From: Rhizobium bangladeshense | Lineage (GTDB): Bacteria > Pseudomonadota > Alphaproteobacteria > Rhizobiales > Rhizobiaceae | NCBI RefSeq assembly: GCF_001662075.1 | Contig: NZ_LYPL01000004.1 | Span: forward strand, 186,001 to 250,000 | Reading direction: 5' to 3' | Length of the DNA stretch: 64,000 nucleotides | Shown here: positions 19,218 through 28,007 of the stretch, in pieces | Numbering within the stretch: the stretch's first letter is position 1 | How the letters are laid out: each line of letters opens with the position of its first letter | Made by a program: the position numbers and the translations under genes | The notes under the pieces: model-generated | Seen by the model: only the letters and a program-made list of their open reading frames with translations | Database searches by the model: none | What the model was told of the DNA's origin: nothing

Positions 19218-20399
19218 TTGAAGGAATTCGCTTTCCATACCCCCCTCAACATCCTTTTCGAGGCAGGCGCATCCAGCAGGATCGCCGGCCTCCTCAAGGA
19301 CTACAAGGCCTCCCATGTCCTGCTCGTCACCGACAAGAACGTGCGGGCGTTGGGACTGACGCGCGATGCGGAAGCGGCGATTGCCGAAGCCGGCATTGCG
19401 CTCACCGTCTTCGACGGCATAGCCGCCGACCCGCCGTCGCATAGCATCGAAGCCGCAACAGAAATTTGCCGCGGACGCGGCTGCGACGCTGTCGTGTCGA
19501 TCGGCGGCGGCAGCGCACTGGATACGGCAAAGCTCGTCGCCTATCTCGCCAAAACTTCAGACAAGCTCGAAGACATCTATGGTATCGGCTTTGCCACCGG
19601 CGAGCGGCTGCCACTGGTTCTGGTGCCAACTACGGCGGGTACCGGATCGGAAGTGACGCCGGTCGCCGTCGTCACGACGCCCACCAACGAGAAAAAGGCG
19701 GTAGTCTCACTACGCCTCATCCCCGACTGGGCAGTCCTCGATCCCGTACTGACGCTCGGCCTTCCGCCGGACGTCACCGCGCAGACGGGCATCGACGCAA
19801 TGGTGCATGCGACCGAGGCCTATACCGGCAAGATCAAGAAGAACCCGATCTCCGACCAACTCGCGTTGAAGGCGCTGGCGCTGCTGGCGGCCAACATCAG
19901 GAAGGTGTACGCGGACGGCTCGGACCTCAAAGCGCGCTCGGAAATGCTGCTCGGCTCCATGCTGGCCGGCATGGCGTTTGCCAATTCGCCGGTTGCCGCA
20001 GTGCACGCGCTCGCCTATCCGATCGGCGCGCTCTTCCATGTGTCGCACGGCCTCTCTAACGCGCTGATCTTGCCTTATGTGTTGGAGTTCAACCGGCCGG
20101 CGGCCGAAGCGCTCTATGCCGAGCTTTCTGAGGTTATCCAGCCCGGCTATCGCCGCCAATCCAAGGACGCGGACGCTGCTGCCTTCATCGCTGAGATCAG
20201 GGCGCTCTGCCGCGATTGCGGAGTGCCAAGTTCGCTTTCGGCAGTCGGAATTGGCGAAGGCGATCTTTCCGGCCTGGCGGAGGATGCGATGAAGCAGACG
20301 CGCCTACTGGGGAACAATCCGCGTGATCTCGATTACGACCAGGCACGGGCGATCTATGCCAAGGCGCTTGCGGGCCGCGGCCCGGCCGCGGGCGAGTGA
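19218..20399 (+). CDS. Iron-containing (type III) alcohol dehydrogenase
   Basis: The 393-residue protein has the nucleotide-binding motif SIGGGSALDTAK, the TTAGTGSEVTPVAV stretch, and the metal ligands in TGIDAMVHATEAY and AVHALAYPIG through FHVSHGLSNAL. These define the Fe-dependent alcohol dehydrogenase family, which interconverts alcohols and aldehydes with NAD(P). It is about as similar in layout to BlcB (28008) as family members usually are. It lies in the unit behind the duplicated nifH promoter, between the TPP enzyme subunit and phaE. It might reduce an aldehyde made by the TPP enzyme, or oxidise a hydroxy acid feeding PHA synthesis. Confidence 0.88.
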   Translation: MKEFAFHTPLNILFEAGASSRIAGLLKDYKASHVLLVTDKNVRALGLTRDAEAAIAEAGIALTVFDGIAADPPSHSIEAATEICRGRGCDAVVSIGGGSALDTAKLVAYLAKTSDKLEDIYGIGFATGERLPLVLVPTTAGTGSEVTPVAVVTTPTNEKKAVVSLRLIPDWAVLDPVLTLGLPPDVTAQTGIDAMVHATEAYTGKIKKNPISDQLALKALALLAANIRKVYADGSDLKARSEMLLGSMLAGMAFANSPVAAVHALAYPIGALFHVSHGLSNALILPYVLEFNRPAAEALYAELSEVIQPGYRRQSKDADAAAFIAEIRALCRDCGVPSSLSAVGIGEGDLSGLAEDAMKQTRLLGNNPRDLDYDQARAIYAKALAGRGPAAGE

Positions 20400-20524
20400 G
20401 CCGGCCACGGCCCCGAGTTCGGAGGACCGGCCGGAATTCTCTCATAACCTGCTGCGCATCACGGAAATGTGGCGCGGCAACATGGAGCAAGCAGGTGACG
20501 TTCGAAAGATTGTGGTTCAACTCA

Positions 20525-21061
20525 ATGATGCCCTTCTTCACCACGCGCGCGGCCGACAGCAGCCTGTTTGCCGTCGCGCAGGGCGACAACCTTAACCGGC
20601 AGGTCTACGCGCTGATGGCGGCCTGGGTGGACGTATGCCAACGCACAGCGGCCTACTACGCCATCACCTCCGTGCCGTGGAGCAAGGCATATGAGCGCTA
20701 CAGCGCGTCGCTCGCTGATCCGAAGGAAGAAGAAGCCAACGATTTCGACTGGCGCAAGGGCTTCAAGGCGTGGTGCGCTATCGCCGACGAGGAACTGATC
20801 AGCACCATGCGCTCGCCGGATTTCCTCGCCGTGCAGCGTGAATTGCTGCGCGCCGTGCTGGACCTGCACAATCGCCAGCAGGAAAAGGCCGACAGCGTCT
20901 GCAGGCTGTTCGGCGTTCCGACCCAGCACGATTTCGACGAGCTGGCGCGGCAGATCACGGAACTCAGGCGGGAGGTGCGCGCCGGCTGCAAGGCGACACA
21001 ACGAGATCCGGTCGAAGATGCGGAGGTGGCGCCAGACAACCAGGAAAGGGATAAGTCATGA
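20525..21061 (+). CDS. phaE: Class III PHA synthase subunit PhaE
   Basis: The 178-residue protein has the C-terminal PhaE pattern GVPTQHDFDELARQITELRR and a mainly helical body. PhaE pairs with PhaC in class III synthases. It overlaps phaC by 4 bp (ATGA), showing tight coupling. The start at ATG 20525 is chosen within a frame that is open back to 20396; another frame upstream reads EMWRGNMEQAGDVRK, so the original N-terminus may have been longer and lost by a frameshift. Many PhaE proteins are about 350 residues, so this one is short. Confidence 0.75.
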   Translation: MMPFFTTRAADSSLFAVAQGDNLNRQVYALMAAWVDVCQRTAAYYAITSVPWSKAYERYSASLADPKEEEANDFDWRKGFKAWCAIADEELISTMRSPDFLAVQRELLRAVLDLHNRQQEKADSVCRLFGVPTQHDFDELARQITELRREVRAGCKATQRDPVEDAEVAPDNQERDKS

Positions 21062-22164
21062 CCGAACCCCGCGACACCACCTTCAAAAGCTTCCTGAAGG
21101 ATCGCGCCGAGAATGTAGGCAGGTTCCACAAGGCGGCGGACTTGCTCGCCGGCATCCGCGACGAGGATATCGATGTCGGAGCGACGCCGAAGGCGCTCGT
21201 CATGCGTCGGGACAAGGTGGAGCTGTTCCGCTACGAGCCGACAGCCGAGCGCGCCGTCGAGACGCCGGTCCTCATCGTCTATGGCCTGATCGGCCGCTAC
21301 ACCATTGCGGACCTCCAGCCCGACCGCTCGCTGATTCGCGGCCTGCTCGGTAAGGGCATCGACCTCTATCTGATCGACTGGGGCCAGCCCGGCCGCGGCG
21401 AGCGCTGGCTGACAATGGACGATTATGTCGACGACTATATCCACGAGGCGGTGCAACGAATCTGCCGCGAGACGGGCCATGACAGAGTTACGCTACTCGG
21501 GATCTGTGAGGGCGGCGTCCTCGCCACCTGCTTTGCGGCGCTCCATCCGGCGAAGGTCAAGAACCTGGTTCTGATCGTCACGCCGATCGACTTCCACGCC
21601 GATATCGACGACGCGGCGGCCCATCCCGGATTGCTCAATACCTGGACGCGCTCGCTTGCGCCCGAGGATATCGACCATATCATCGATACGCTAGGCGTCA
21701 TCCCCGGCGAATTCATGGGCGCAATCTTCTCGCTCATGGGGCCGATGGACTCGCTAACCAAGTACAATGGCGAACTTTTCGGCAAACTTGACGACAAGGA
21801 CGGGCTGATGAACTTCCTGCGCATGGAGAAATGGCTGGCCGACCGGCCGGATCACCCTGGCGCAGCCGGCCGGCAATGGCTGAAGGAGCTCTATCAGGAG
21901 AACCGCCTGGCCGAGGGCAGGTTCGAGCTGTCGGGCCGCATCGTCGACCTCCGCGCGATCAACATGCCCGTGCTCAACATCTTCGCGCGGAACGACCATA
22001 TCATTCCGCCGACCTGTTCCAAGGCGCTCGGCGGCAAAATCGGCAGCACCGACTACAAAGAGATTCAGTTTCCGGTCGGGCATATTGGCCTGCTCGTCTC
22101 GAGGAAGTCGCAAGGCAGGGTGGCCGAAAGCATAGTTGGATGGCTCCAAACACGCGACGGGTAG
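21058..22164 (+). CDS. phaC: Class III PHA synthase catalytic subunit PhaC
   Basis: The 368-residue length fits class III PhaC. The alpha/beta-hydrolase fold shows the synthase lipase box GICEGG with the nucleophile Cys150, the acid Asp313 in FARNDHIIPP, and His342 in VGHIGLL. The enzyme polymerises hydroxyacyl-CoA into polyhydroxyalkanoate granules. It follows phaE with a 4-bp overlap. A damaged start of the CoA-transferase gene lies just after the stop, implying that the ancestral operon continued into that gene. A fragment of another phaC copy lies at 53.9-54.05 kb on the minus strand. Confidence 0.93.
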   Translation: MTEPRDTTFKSFLKDRAENVGRFHKAADLLAGIRDEDIDVGATPKALVMRRDKVELFRYEPTAERAVETPVLIVYGLIGRYTIADLQPDRSLIRGLLGKGIDLYLIDWGQPGRGERWLTMDDYVDDYIHEAVQRICRETGHDRVTLLGICEGGVLATCFAALHPAKVKNLVLIVTPIDFHADIDDAAAHPGLLNTWTRSLAPEDIDHIIDTLGVIPGEFMGAIFSLMGPMDSLTKYNGELFGKLDDKDGLMNFLRMEKWLADRPDHPGAAGRQWLKELYQENRLAEGRFELSGRIVDLRAINMPVLNIFARNDHIIPPTCSKALGGKIGSTDYKEIQFPVGHIGLLVSRKSQGRVAESIVGWLQTRDG

Positions 22165-22167
22165 GTG

Positions 22168-22270
22168 ATGGCTATGAAAAACAAGATTTTCTCCGCCGCG
22201 AAGCCGTCGCGGACGATCCGTTCGGCCGATAGGGATGCCTTTCCGGATATCCCGCTGATCGCGGACGGGG
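22168..22270 (+). pseudogene. 5' remnant of CoA-transferase gene
   Basis: From ATG 22174 the nucleotide sequence follows the start of the CoA-transferase gene at 4232: both read ATGAAAA, then AAGATTTT, then a shared GCGAAGCCGTCGCG-like block. A one-base loss at about codon 9 destroys the frame, and similarity fades after about 22270. The intact version lies at 2655-4232. Confidence 0.75.
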
Positions 22271-22486
22271 GAATCGGGCCACGGCCGAGGCGTTCAGAAG
22301 GCGATCGAGGCGGGAAGGCTCGATTATCTTTCCGGACTACCGGAGTCGCGCGAGATGGCAGTACCGTTTCACCCTGTTGTCGGAAAGGTCAGTGTAAGAG
22401 ACATGATCTTCCACGCGCGCTGTTGGTATGCACGAAATTCACTGTCACTGATCGAAAGTGAAGGACGATTTCCGGGTTAACAACGC

Positions 22487-23134
22487 ATGGAACGGTATTC
22501 CTCTAGAAAGAGGCAATTGGCGATGACCCTGCGCCTCCGTGTGGGATGCGCTATGGGCCAGGTTCTTCATGGGAGCTACCCTATCGGCTACTTCCACATT
22601 GACATTGCCGAGGTGCGCACCGAACAGGGCAAGCTGCACATGTTTGTCGCCATCGATCGCACCTCGAAGTTTGCCTTCGTCGAACTGCACGAGAAGGCTA
22701 CCACTGCCGTCTCGCGCGAGTTCCTCCTACGCTTGATTGCGGGCGTCCCCTACAAGATCCACACCGTGCTCACCGACAACGGCATCCAGTTCACCACACC
22801 CGGCGCTGGCGGCTCGGCTGTCCCGCTGATCAAAGAAGCGATCGCCAATGGCGAACGCTTCCGGGCCCATGCCTTCGAATACACCTGCGCCACCAGCGAT
22901 ATCGAGCACCGCACGACCAAGCCGAAGCATCCGTGGACCAACGGTCAAGTCGAGAGGATGACCCGTACCATCAAGGATGCCACCGTCAGACGCTTCTACT
23001 GTGAAAGCCACGATCAACTTCGTCAGCACCTCGTCGACTTCGTCGCCGCTTATAACTTTGGCCGCAGGCTCAAGACCCTCAAGGGCCTCACACTCTACGA
23101 GTTCATCTGCAAGGCATCGGCTTCACAGCCCTAG
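22487..23134 (+). pseudogene. IS481-type transposase, N-terminally truncated
   Basis: The frame holds an rve-type catalytic core: first Asp in GYFHIDIAEVRTEQGKLH, second in HTVLTDNGIQF, Glu in WTNGQVERMTRTIKDA. The helix-turn-helix N-terminal region found in full-length relatives (over 300 residues) is absent. It ends the module after phaC. Confidence 0.75.
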
Positions 23135-23201
23135 CCCGAACGCTTTACCCTCGATCCGCTCCATCAAATGCCGGGACTAAACATCTGGCCTGCCTACAGC
23201 G

Positions 23202-24506
23202 TCAGCCAGCGGTTCGCGGCCTGCTTTCCTGCTGGTATCGAGCTGGGTTTTGCTGAAGGGCGCGGCACAGCCAAATTGTGCTCAATACGACAATAGAGAT
23301 ATCGATGATCCGGCGAGCCAGCTCAGGCAGCAGGATGATGTTGGGCTGACCGCCGAAGAGATAGAAGCAATTGAAGGATGACCATGCGGCGACAGCGAGA
23401 CAGTGGTGAATACTCAGTTTTTCTGACCTGCTAGCGTCGCGTGAGCGCCACCGGCGGTACAGTTTCTCAAGTCCGCAGCCCAGGCCAAGTGACGATGTGC
23501 AGGCGATAGCGAGCGTGAGAGGCGCAGCGCAAATCTTTGGCATGCGCCAAGCCTGACCGAAAAGGTAAAAACCAGGTTGAAGCAGTTTTGACCATATACC
23601 CTCTTCATGCGTCCAAACACCAGAAAAGTAATAACCCCAGTTGCCGGCGTAGAGATAATAGTACCCATAAAATCCGATTATGAGACCGAAGAACATATAG
23701 TAGACATTCCGGAATTGTGGATCGAGCACGACGTTCCAATACGCTCGCTGCAGGTCGATGTCGCCGCAATTGGCCACACAGCCTACACACGCGCCTATGT
23801 CACCTTCCGCATTTGCATTCCGGCACATAGATTGAGGCAGCTTGGGGCGAAAATGATGGGGATGGCTTTCGAGGATACCTCCAGGTGCGGTGTAGATTTT
23901 CTGAACGATATTCGCCGGACAGAAATAATTGCACCAAGTCTTACCGCCCCACAGAAAACCGGTCAGCAGCGCAGCGCTGATAATCGACAGCGACGCGATG
24001 GCCATGGCCTTACGATCCGTATTAATGACGAGGATCCGGGCCACAATCCCGATGAATAGCAGCCCGAACTGCACATACAAACTGTTGCGGGCAAGCCAAC
24101 TCTGCCGGCTGATCACTGGCGGCGTCTTGCGAATGTCGCCGGCGCGGCGCTCTACTTTCCTGCTATAAAGCTGCAGGCCAACGAGCCCCGGCATTTGGGA
24201 GGCGAGCGACAGGGGACACACGCGGCGCCATGCTTCGTGTCCAAATACCATAAGGAACAACGGCATGATCGGTATCACGATTGTCCAGAAGACCCAAGTG
24301 CCGAGTGCATACGGCTCAACACGAAGCTCCACGTCCTGCACGATGACAGCATGATGAGCTACGCTGAATGGGCTACTTCCATTGACACGCTCAGTCAGCC
24401 CAGCCGAATAAGGATCCCAAAAAAGAGACATGATCAGGGTGAGCCAAGCCAGGAGCAACAGGCTTCGCACATACAGCATTTTCCGCTCTGGCACTGAGGA
24501 GAGCAT
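23202..24506 (-). CDS. Polytopic membrane 4Fe-4S protein (NapH/NosR/CcoG-like)
   Basis: About 434 residues from ATG 24506 (a second ATG at 24479 is possible). Multiple hydrophobic segments begin with RSLLLLAWLTLIMSLFW and VFWTIVIPIMPLFLMVF. Cysteine clusters include WCNYFCPANIVQ and ACVGCVANC, the kind that bind iron-sulfur clusters at the membrane surface. Such proteins pass electrons or help assemble metal enzymes. Upstream, another frame reads VVDTREYTLARELEVILEK, ending where this frame begins, so the gene may once have had a longer N-terminus. The exact role is unknown. A MerR-family gene lies upstream on the same strand. Confidence 0.7.
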   Translation of the reverse strand: MLSSVPERKMLYVRSLLLLAWLTLIMSLFWDPYSAGLTERVNGSSPFSVAHHAVIVQDVELRVEPYALGTWVFWTIVIPIMPLFLMVFGHEAWRRVCPLSLASQMPGLVGLQLYSRKVERRAGDIRKTPPVISRQSWLARNSLYVQFGLLFIGIVARILVINTDRKAMAIASLSIISAALLTGFLWGGKTWCNYFCPANIVQKIYTAPGGILESHPHHFRPKLPQSMCRNANAEGDIGACVGCVANCGDIDLQRAYWNVVLDPQFRNVYYMFFGLIIGFYGYYYLYAGNWGYYFSGVWTHEEGIWSKLLQPGFYLFGQAWRMPKICAAPLTLAIACTSSLGLGCGLEKLYRRWRSRDASRSEKLSIHHCLAVAAWSSFNCFYLFGGQPNIILLPELARRIIDISIVVLSTIWLCRALQQNPARYQQESRPRTAG

Positions 24507-24916
24507 TGAACACCCCGCTTCTCTAAGATGACCTCTAGCTCGCGGGCGAGGGTATATTCGCGAGTATCGACGACAGTACCTATTCTCAGACTGTGCGCTT
24601 TGTAAGATGGGACGATGCAAGCGCGGATGGTTGGGGCACTAAGCGCCCAATTTGTCATTCCGCCTACGCTTCGATGGCGAGGAGGTCGCGATGTGCGTTG
24701 CTGAGGCTTGTCAGCGCCGAGCCGATGTCGTTGGGACGATCCGAGCAGAGGCGATTGACATGGCGCGTGCCTGATCGAGATGCTGGACCCATCTTCGCCG
24801 ATCAGTGATTGTTTGCGGCAGTGGACCGAGCGAAGTTCCACAATCCATAGGCACGCCGGATCGAGACATCCAATCCCGGCACATGTTCCTCACCACACCC
24901 CGCTTCCGAGCAGGCG
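24507..24916. other. Intergenic stretch, possible lost N-terminal coding
   Basis: The minus strand has a short frame (REYTLARELEVILEKRG) that leads up to the Fe-S membrane gene but out of frame. Nothing else is recognised. Confidence 0.35.
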
Positions 24917-25312
24917 TTAGAGTTTTCGCCGAATGAAGTCCCGCAAGATTTGGTTTTCCATCGTCTGATCTGCGAGGTTCCGTTTCAACACGGCGTTTTC
25001 TTCTTCGCACTGGTTCAGCTTCCTGATTGACGGAAGGACATCGCCCGAGTCTCGAGGCGTGCCCGCGTCTGGTGAAGGTTTCACATTTTTGAGGAATTCG
25101 AGGATCGCCGCCGGGTTGAAACCTCTGTCTTTTCTGAGCGATGAGATAGTCTTTAACAGGGCAAAGTGGCCATCGTTGTACAGCCGGTGGCCCTTGTCCG
25201 AGCGATCCGGTGTGATGAGACCCTGCTTCTCCCAAAGCCGAATCGTCGATGGAGCAACCGCCGCGCGGCGTGCAGCTTCCTTAATGCGATAGCTTTGAAT
25301 TTTGTGGTCCAT
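24917..25312 (-). CDS. MerR-family transcriptional regulator
   Basis: The 131-residue protein starts MDHKIQSYRIKEAARRAAV and has the MerR winged-helix pattern: VAPSTIRLWEKQGLITPDR, then GHRLYNDGHFALL. A C-terminal stretch, KLNQCEEENAVLKRNLADQ, is a likely dimerisation coiled coil. No cysteine pair for metal sensing is visible. It lies 410 bp upstream of the Fe-S membrane gene on the same strand, so it may control that gene. The effector is unknown. Confidence 0.82.
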   Translation of the reverse strand: MDHKIQSYRIKEAARRAAVAPSTIRLWEKQGLITPDRSDKGHRLYNDGHFALLKTISSLRKDRGFNPAAILEFLKNVKPSPDAGTPRDSGDVLPSIRKLNQCEEENAVLKRNLADQTMENQILRDFIRRKL

Positions 25313-25383
25313 CTCGGCACTTTCGTTAATGCGCAATTTGTGGGTACGAACAATTTTAGATCCAAGGTAGCGTCTTGACGGCT

Positions 25384-25665
25384 GGGGTCACACCGGCAAT
25401 GGCAGCCGGCCGCTCCATGATCTCCAGGCCTGCCGCTGAGACGCCGCTTTCGGCACGTCGCTCGCAGTGTTTGCAGAGCGCGCAGGCCTCCAGGCTGGTG
25501 TCTTCAAGGTCGTGCTCTAAGGGAGAACGAGAAGGTGCGCAAGCTCGCCTTCGCCGGTGCGGACGTTGTCGGCGAGATCCTGATGTTTCAGGGCGCCAAC
25601 GAGATCATGAAACGCTGCGCTGAGCTTGGCGGCAACGGAGTGTTCATCGTTTTCCATGATGTCTC
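25384..25665 (+). pseudogene. Aldehyde dehydrogenase (blcA/gabD-like) remnant
   Basis: Different frames match BlcA in order. PAMAAGRSMISRPAAETPLSA corresponds to the PALAAGCTMVVKPAEQTPLTA region, a further segment to QAGIPAGVFQVV, and KLAFAGADVVGEILMFQGA to KLSFTGSTEVGRILMAQSA, followed by ELGGNGVFIVF. The catalytic cysteine region is missing and the frame is broken. It is on the opposite strand to the intact gene at 29197. Confidence 0.72.
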
Positions 25666-25824
25666 GTGGCGGATGAGAGTAAAGCGGACCGTCTCGGCTA
25701 GCTTGGACTAGCCGGAGGCCACTGATTTCTGATTTATCACCCCGAGCACGGTGGCGTGGCCGAACAGCGTCACGAGGACGGCATCATCGCTGGCTCGCCT
25801 TAAGCAAAAGGGCTCTCCCGCCCC

Positions 25825-27000
25825 CTATTTGACTTCAAGGAATGCTCGAATTCGCTCTCCCGCCTGAGCAATGCTCAACAAGCCGTCCATGTGCCCTCGC
25901 GTACCTTCCAGTTCGACCAATTCGACCGGCGTACCGTCGGATCTGATAATCGTTCCTGTCTCTCGCACTGCGTTTCCAGGAAAAATCAGGTCTTCATCGG
26001 TATAGATCAGCATCACCGGTACATCGATATCCAGGAGCCCTTTGTACAAGCTGTCTTTGGGCTGTCCAGCGACGAACAACTGATTGGCCCGCGCCAGATA
26101 AAGGAAATGGTTCGCATCTGACTGGGCAACGCGTGCTGCGCCCGCCTCGTTCAGCTTCGTGACGACCTTGTAGTCGTTCGCCCAACTCTGCCCGGGATCT
26201 GCACCTTCTATGGCCCAGTCCCGCCCAAATGTACCGTCGGTCCATTCTGCCGAATTTGCCTGCAGTGTTAAAGTCTTCAGGGCTTGAGCCAGCCCTGCTT
26301 TTGGCGCCTGGCCTGTGTAATAATCTCCACCATTCCAGTTTGGATCCAGTTTGATAGGCGACGCCCAGACGTCCAGCCACGCGATTAGATTCGCATCCGC
26401 CCAGCCAGAGGAAATGACTGGAATCACTCGCTCCAGTTTGTCGGGATAGCGTGCCGCCCATTCATAGCTTTGCAGCCCTCCCATGGAGGCGCCCATGACA
26501 GCATGCCATTTTTCAATCCCCAGTCGCTCCATTAGCCCTTTCTGCGTATCAACGAAATCGCCGATCGTCATGATTGGAAAATCCATACCCCAAGGCTTCC
26601 CTGTTTTGGGATTGATCGTCGCCGGTCCGGTGGTGATGACGTTCGGATCGTTGGCACCGAGATTGACCGGTGTGTCGACCGACACGACAAAGTATTTGTC
26701 CGTATCGATGGGCTTGCCGGACCCGATGATCGCATCCCAATAGCCGGCGCTTACATCCGCCTCCCTGTATTTTCCCGCGGCGTGACTGTTTCCACTGAAA
26801 TAATGCGGAATCAGGATGGCATTATCTTTGGCGTCGCTCAGCGTGCCATAAGTTTCGTACCCCAGCCGCATTTCGGGAACCGTCCTGCCGCCACGTGTCA
26901 CGAAGTTCTTTAGGGTAAATTCCCGCTTCTCAACTAAAGGCTCGTACGCCAATGCCGGGCCGGCCATCATGGCGACAGTGATAAGTACTTTCAGGCGCAT
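25825..27000 (-). CDS. Exported MetX-like alpha/beta hydrolase
   Basis: A 391-residue protein with an N-terminal signal peptide MRLKVLITVAMMAGPALAYE. The rest follows the homoserine O-acetyltransferase-like fold: VNLGANDPNVITTGPATINP, the nucleophile serine in VMGASMGGLQSYEWA, the aspartate in YTDEDLIFP and the histidine in TRGHMDGL. Cytoplasmic MetX makes O-acetylhomoserine, but the signal peptide argues for a periplasmic hydrolase or lactonase/esterase role. It lies downstream of blcC on the same strand, 168 bp away, and may belong to the same regulon. Confidence 0.8.
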   Translation of the reverse strand: MRLKVLITVAMMAGPALAYEPLVEKREFTLKNFVTRGGRTVPEMRLGYETYGTLSDAKDNAILIPHYFSGNSHAAGKYREADVSAGYWDAIIGSGKPIDTDKYFVVSVDTPVNLGANDPNVITTGPATINPKTGKPWGMDFPIMTIGDFVDTQKGLMERLGIEKWHAVMGASMGGLQSYEWAARYPDKLERVIPVISSGWADANLIAWLDVWASPIKLDPNWNGGDYYTGQAPKAGLAQALKTLTLQANSAEWTDGTFGRDWAIEGADPGQSWANDYKVVTKLNEAGAARVAQSDANHFLYLARANQLFVAGQPKDSLYKGLLDIDVPVMLIYTDEDLIFPGNAVRETGTIIRSDGTPVELVELEGTRGHMDGLLSIAQAGERIRAFLEVK

Positions 27001-27168
27001 TTACTTCTCCTTGGTCGGGATTACCAACGAAACAAAGCGGTGGCCTCAGCCTTTCAAAGACGTATCCTGGTCACCGGATTTCACATTGATCCAGGTCAAA
27101 ACTTTTCAGCTTCTAAGGGGCTTATTCGCCCCATTAGGATCATGTCGCGGCCAGACCGCAGCGACTTC

Positions 27169-27960
27169 TCAAGAGTAATACTCTGGTGCCTTCTTGAAGG
27201 TCGACCACGCATCCGGGTCGTGACCGGTGACGACGTTTGCCCCCGTTCTTTCCGCGATTGTGCGCAGCTTCTGTACAGAGCGAACAGTATCCACCGTCGA
27301 TGCGAGGAAGCCCGGCAGCGCCTTTTCATCCCAATGGTCGAGTGTGTAGGCGGCATCGATCGTCAAAAGCAGCGGCTCACTATTGGGAAGGCGGACGAGA
27401 AAGGATTGATGGCCCATCGCATGGCCAGGACTGAAGATCGTCGTCAGCGTTCCGTCGCCATAAACATCATAAAAATCGTCTTGAGTGCCGTTCAAAAACT
27501 GCCATTTCAGACCCGGGCGATCGAAATCCTTGCGGATATAGCCGCCATCGGCAAACCAGTCGGGCGTGAAGGCATATTCATATTCGGCCCTCTGCACGAT
27601 ATGCGTGGCATTCGGAAAGCGGCCGATCGCGCCGGTATGGTCGAGATGCAGGTGGGACTGCACGACGTATTTAACATCCGCCGGATCGAAGCCGAGAGCT
27701 TTGACCTGATCGACGCAACCTTTGTCCTTGTCAAGCACCGGCCAGTACACATCGCAAATACCACCCCAGTGGCCGCGCGGGTCCGTCGCGACTTCAATGG
27801 CGTTTCCACCGTCGATGACGGTGTGGCCGTCGGGATGGGTGATCAGATAAAAAGGAACCGGGATTTCGTAATCCGCCCCATTTCCCTGATTCATTTTGAT
27901 GTTGTGCACTTTGCATTTCAGGGTGCCGGACTGAAGCATGTAGAGTCGGATATCCGTCAC
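27169..27960 (-). CDS. blcC: Lactonase BlcC (AttM/AiiB)
   Basis: The 263-residue metallo-beta-lactamase-fold protein starts MTDIRLYMLQSGTLKCKVH, as Agrobacterium BlcC (AttM) does from memory. It has the zinc motif SHLHLDHTGAIG plus later ligands in FSPGHAMGHQ and LTIDAAY. BlcC opens gamma-butyrolactone to gamma-hydroxybutyrate and can also open the ring of N-acyl-homoserine lactones. It is the last gene of blcABC. A luxRI quorum-sensing pair lies 10 kb away, so self-quenching is conceivable. Confidence 0.93.
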   Translation of the reverse strand: MTDIRLYMLQSGTLKCKVHNIKMNQGNGADYEIPVPFYLITHPDGHTVIDGGNAIEVATDPRGHWGGICDVYWPVLDKDKGCVDQVKALGFDPADVKYVVQSHLHLDHTGAIGRFPNATHIVQRAEYEYAFTPDWFADGGYIRKDFDRPGLKWQFLNGTQDDFYDVYGDGTLTTIFSPGHAMGHQSFLVRLPNSEPLLLTIDAAYTLDHWDEKALPGFLASTVDTVRSVQKLRTIAERTGANVVTGHDPDAWSTFKKAPEYYS

Positions 27961-28007
27961 GTTGGATCCTCCCGTAGTGATATGAACGGTGAATTTCTGC
28001 GGAATAT

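Noticed and set aside
24434..24841. Minus-strand frame before the Fe-S membrane gene as an independent gene
   Set aside because: It has no ribosome site; only its end resembles coding sequence and it may be a lost N-terminus of the next gene.
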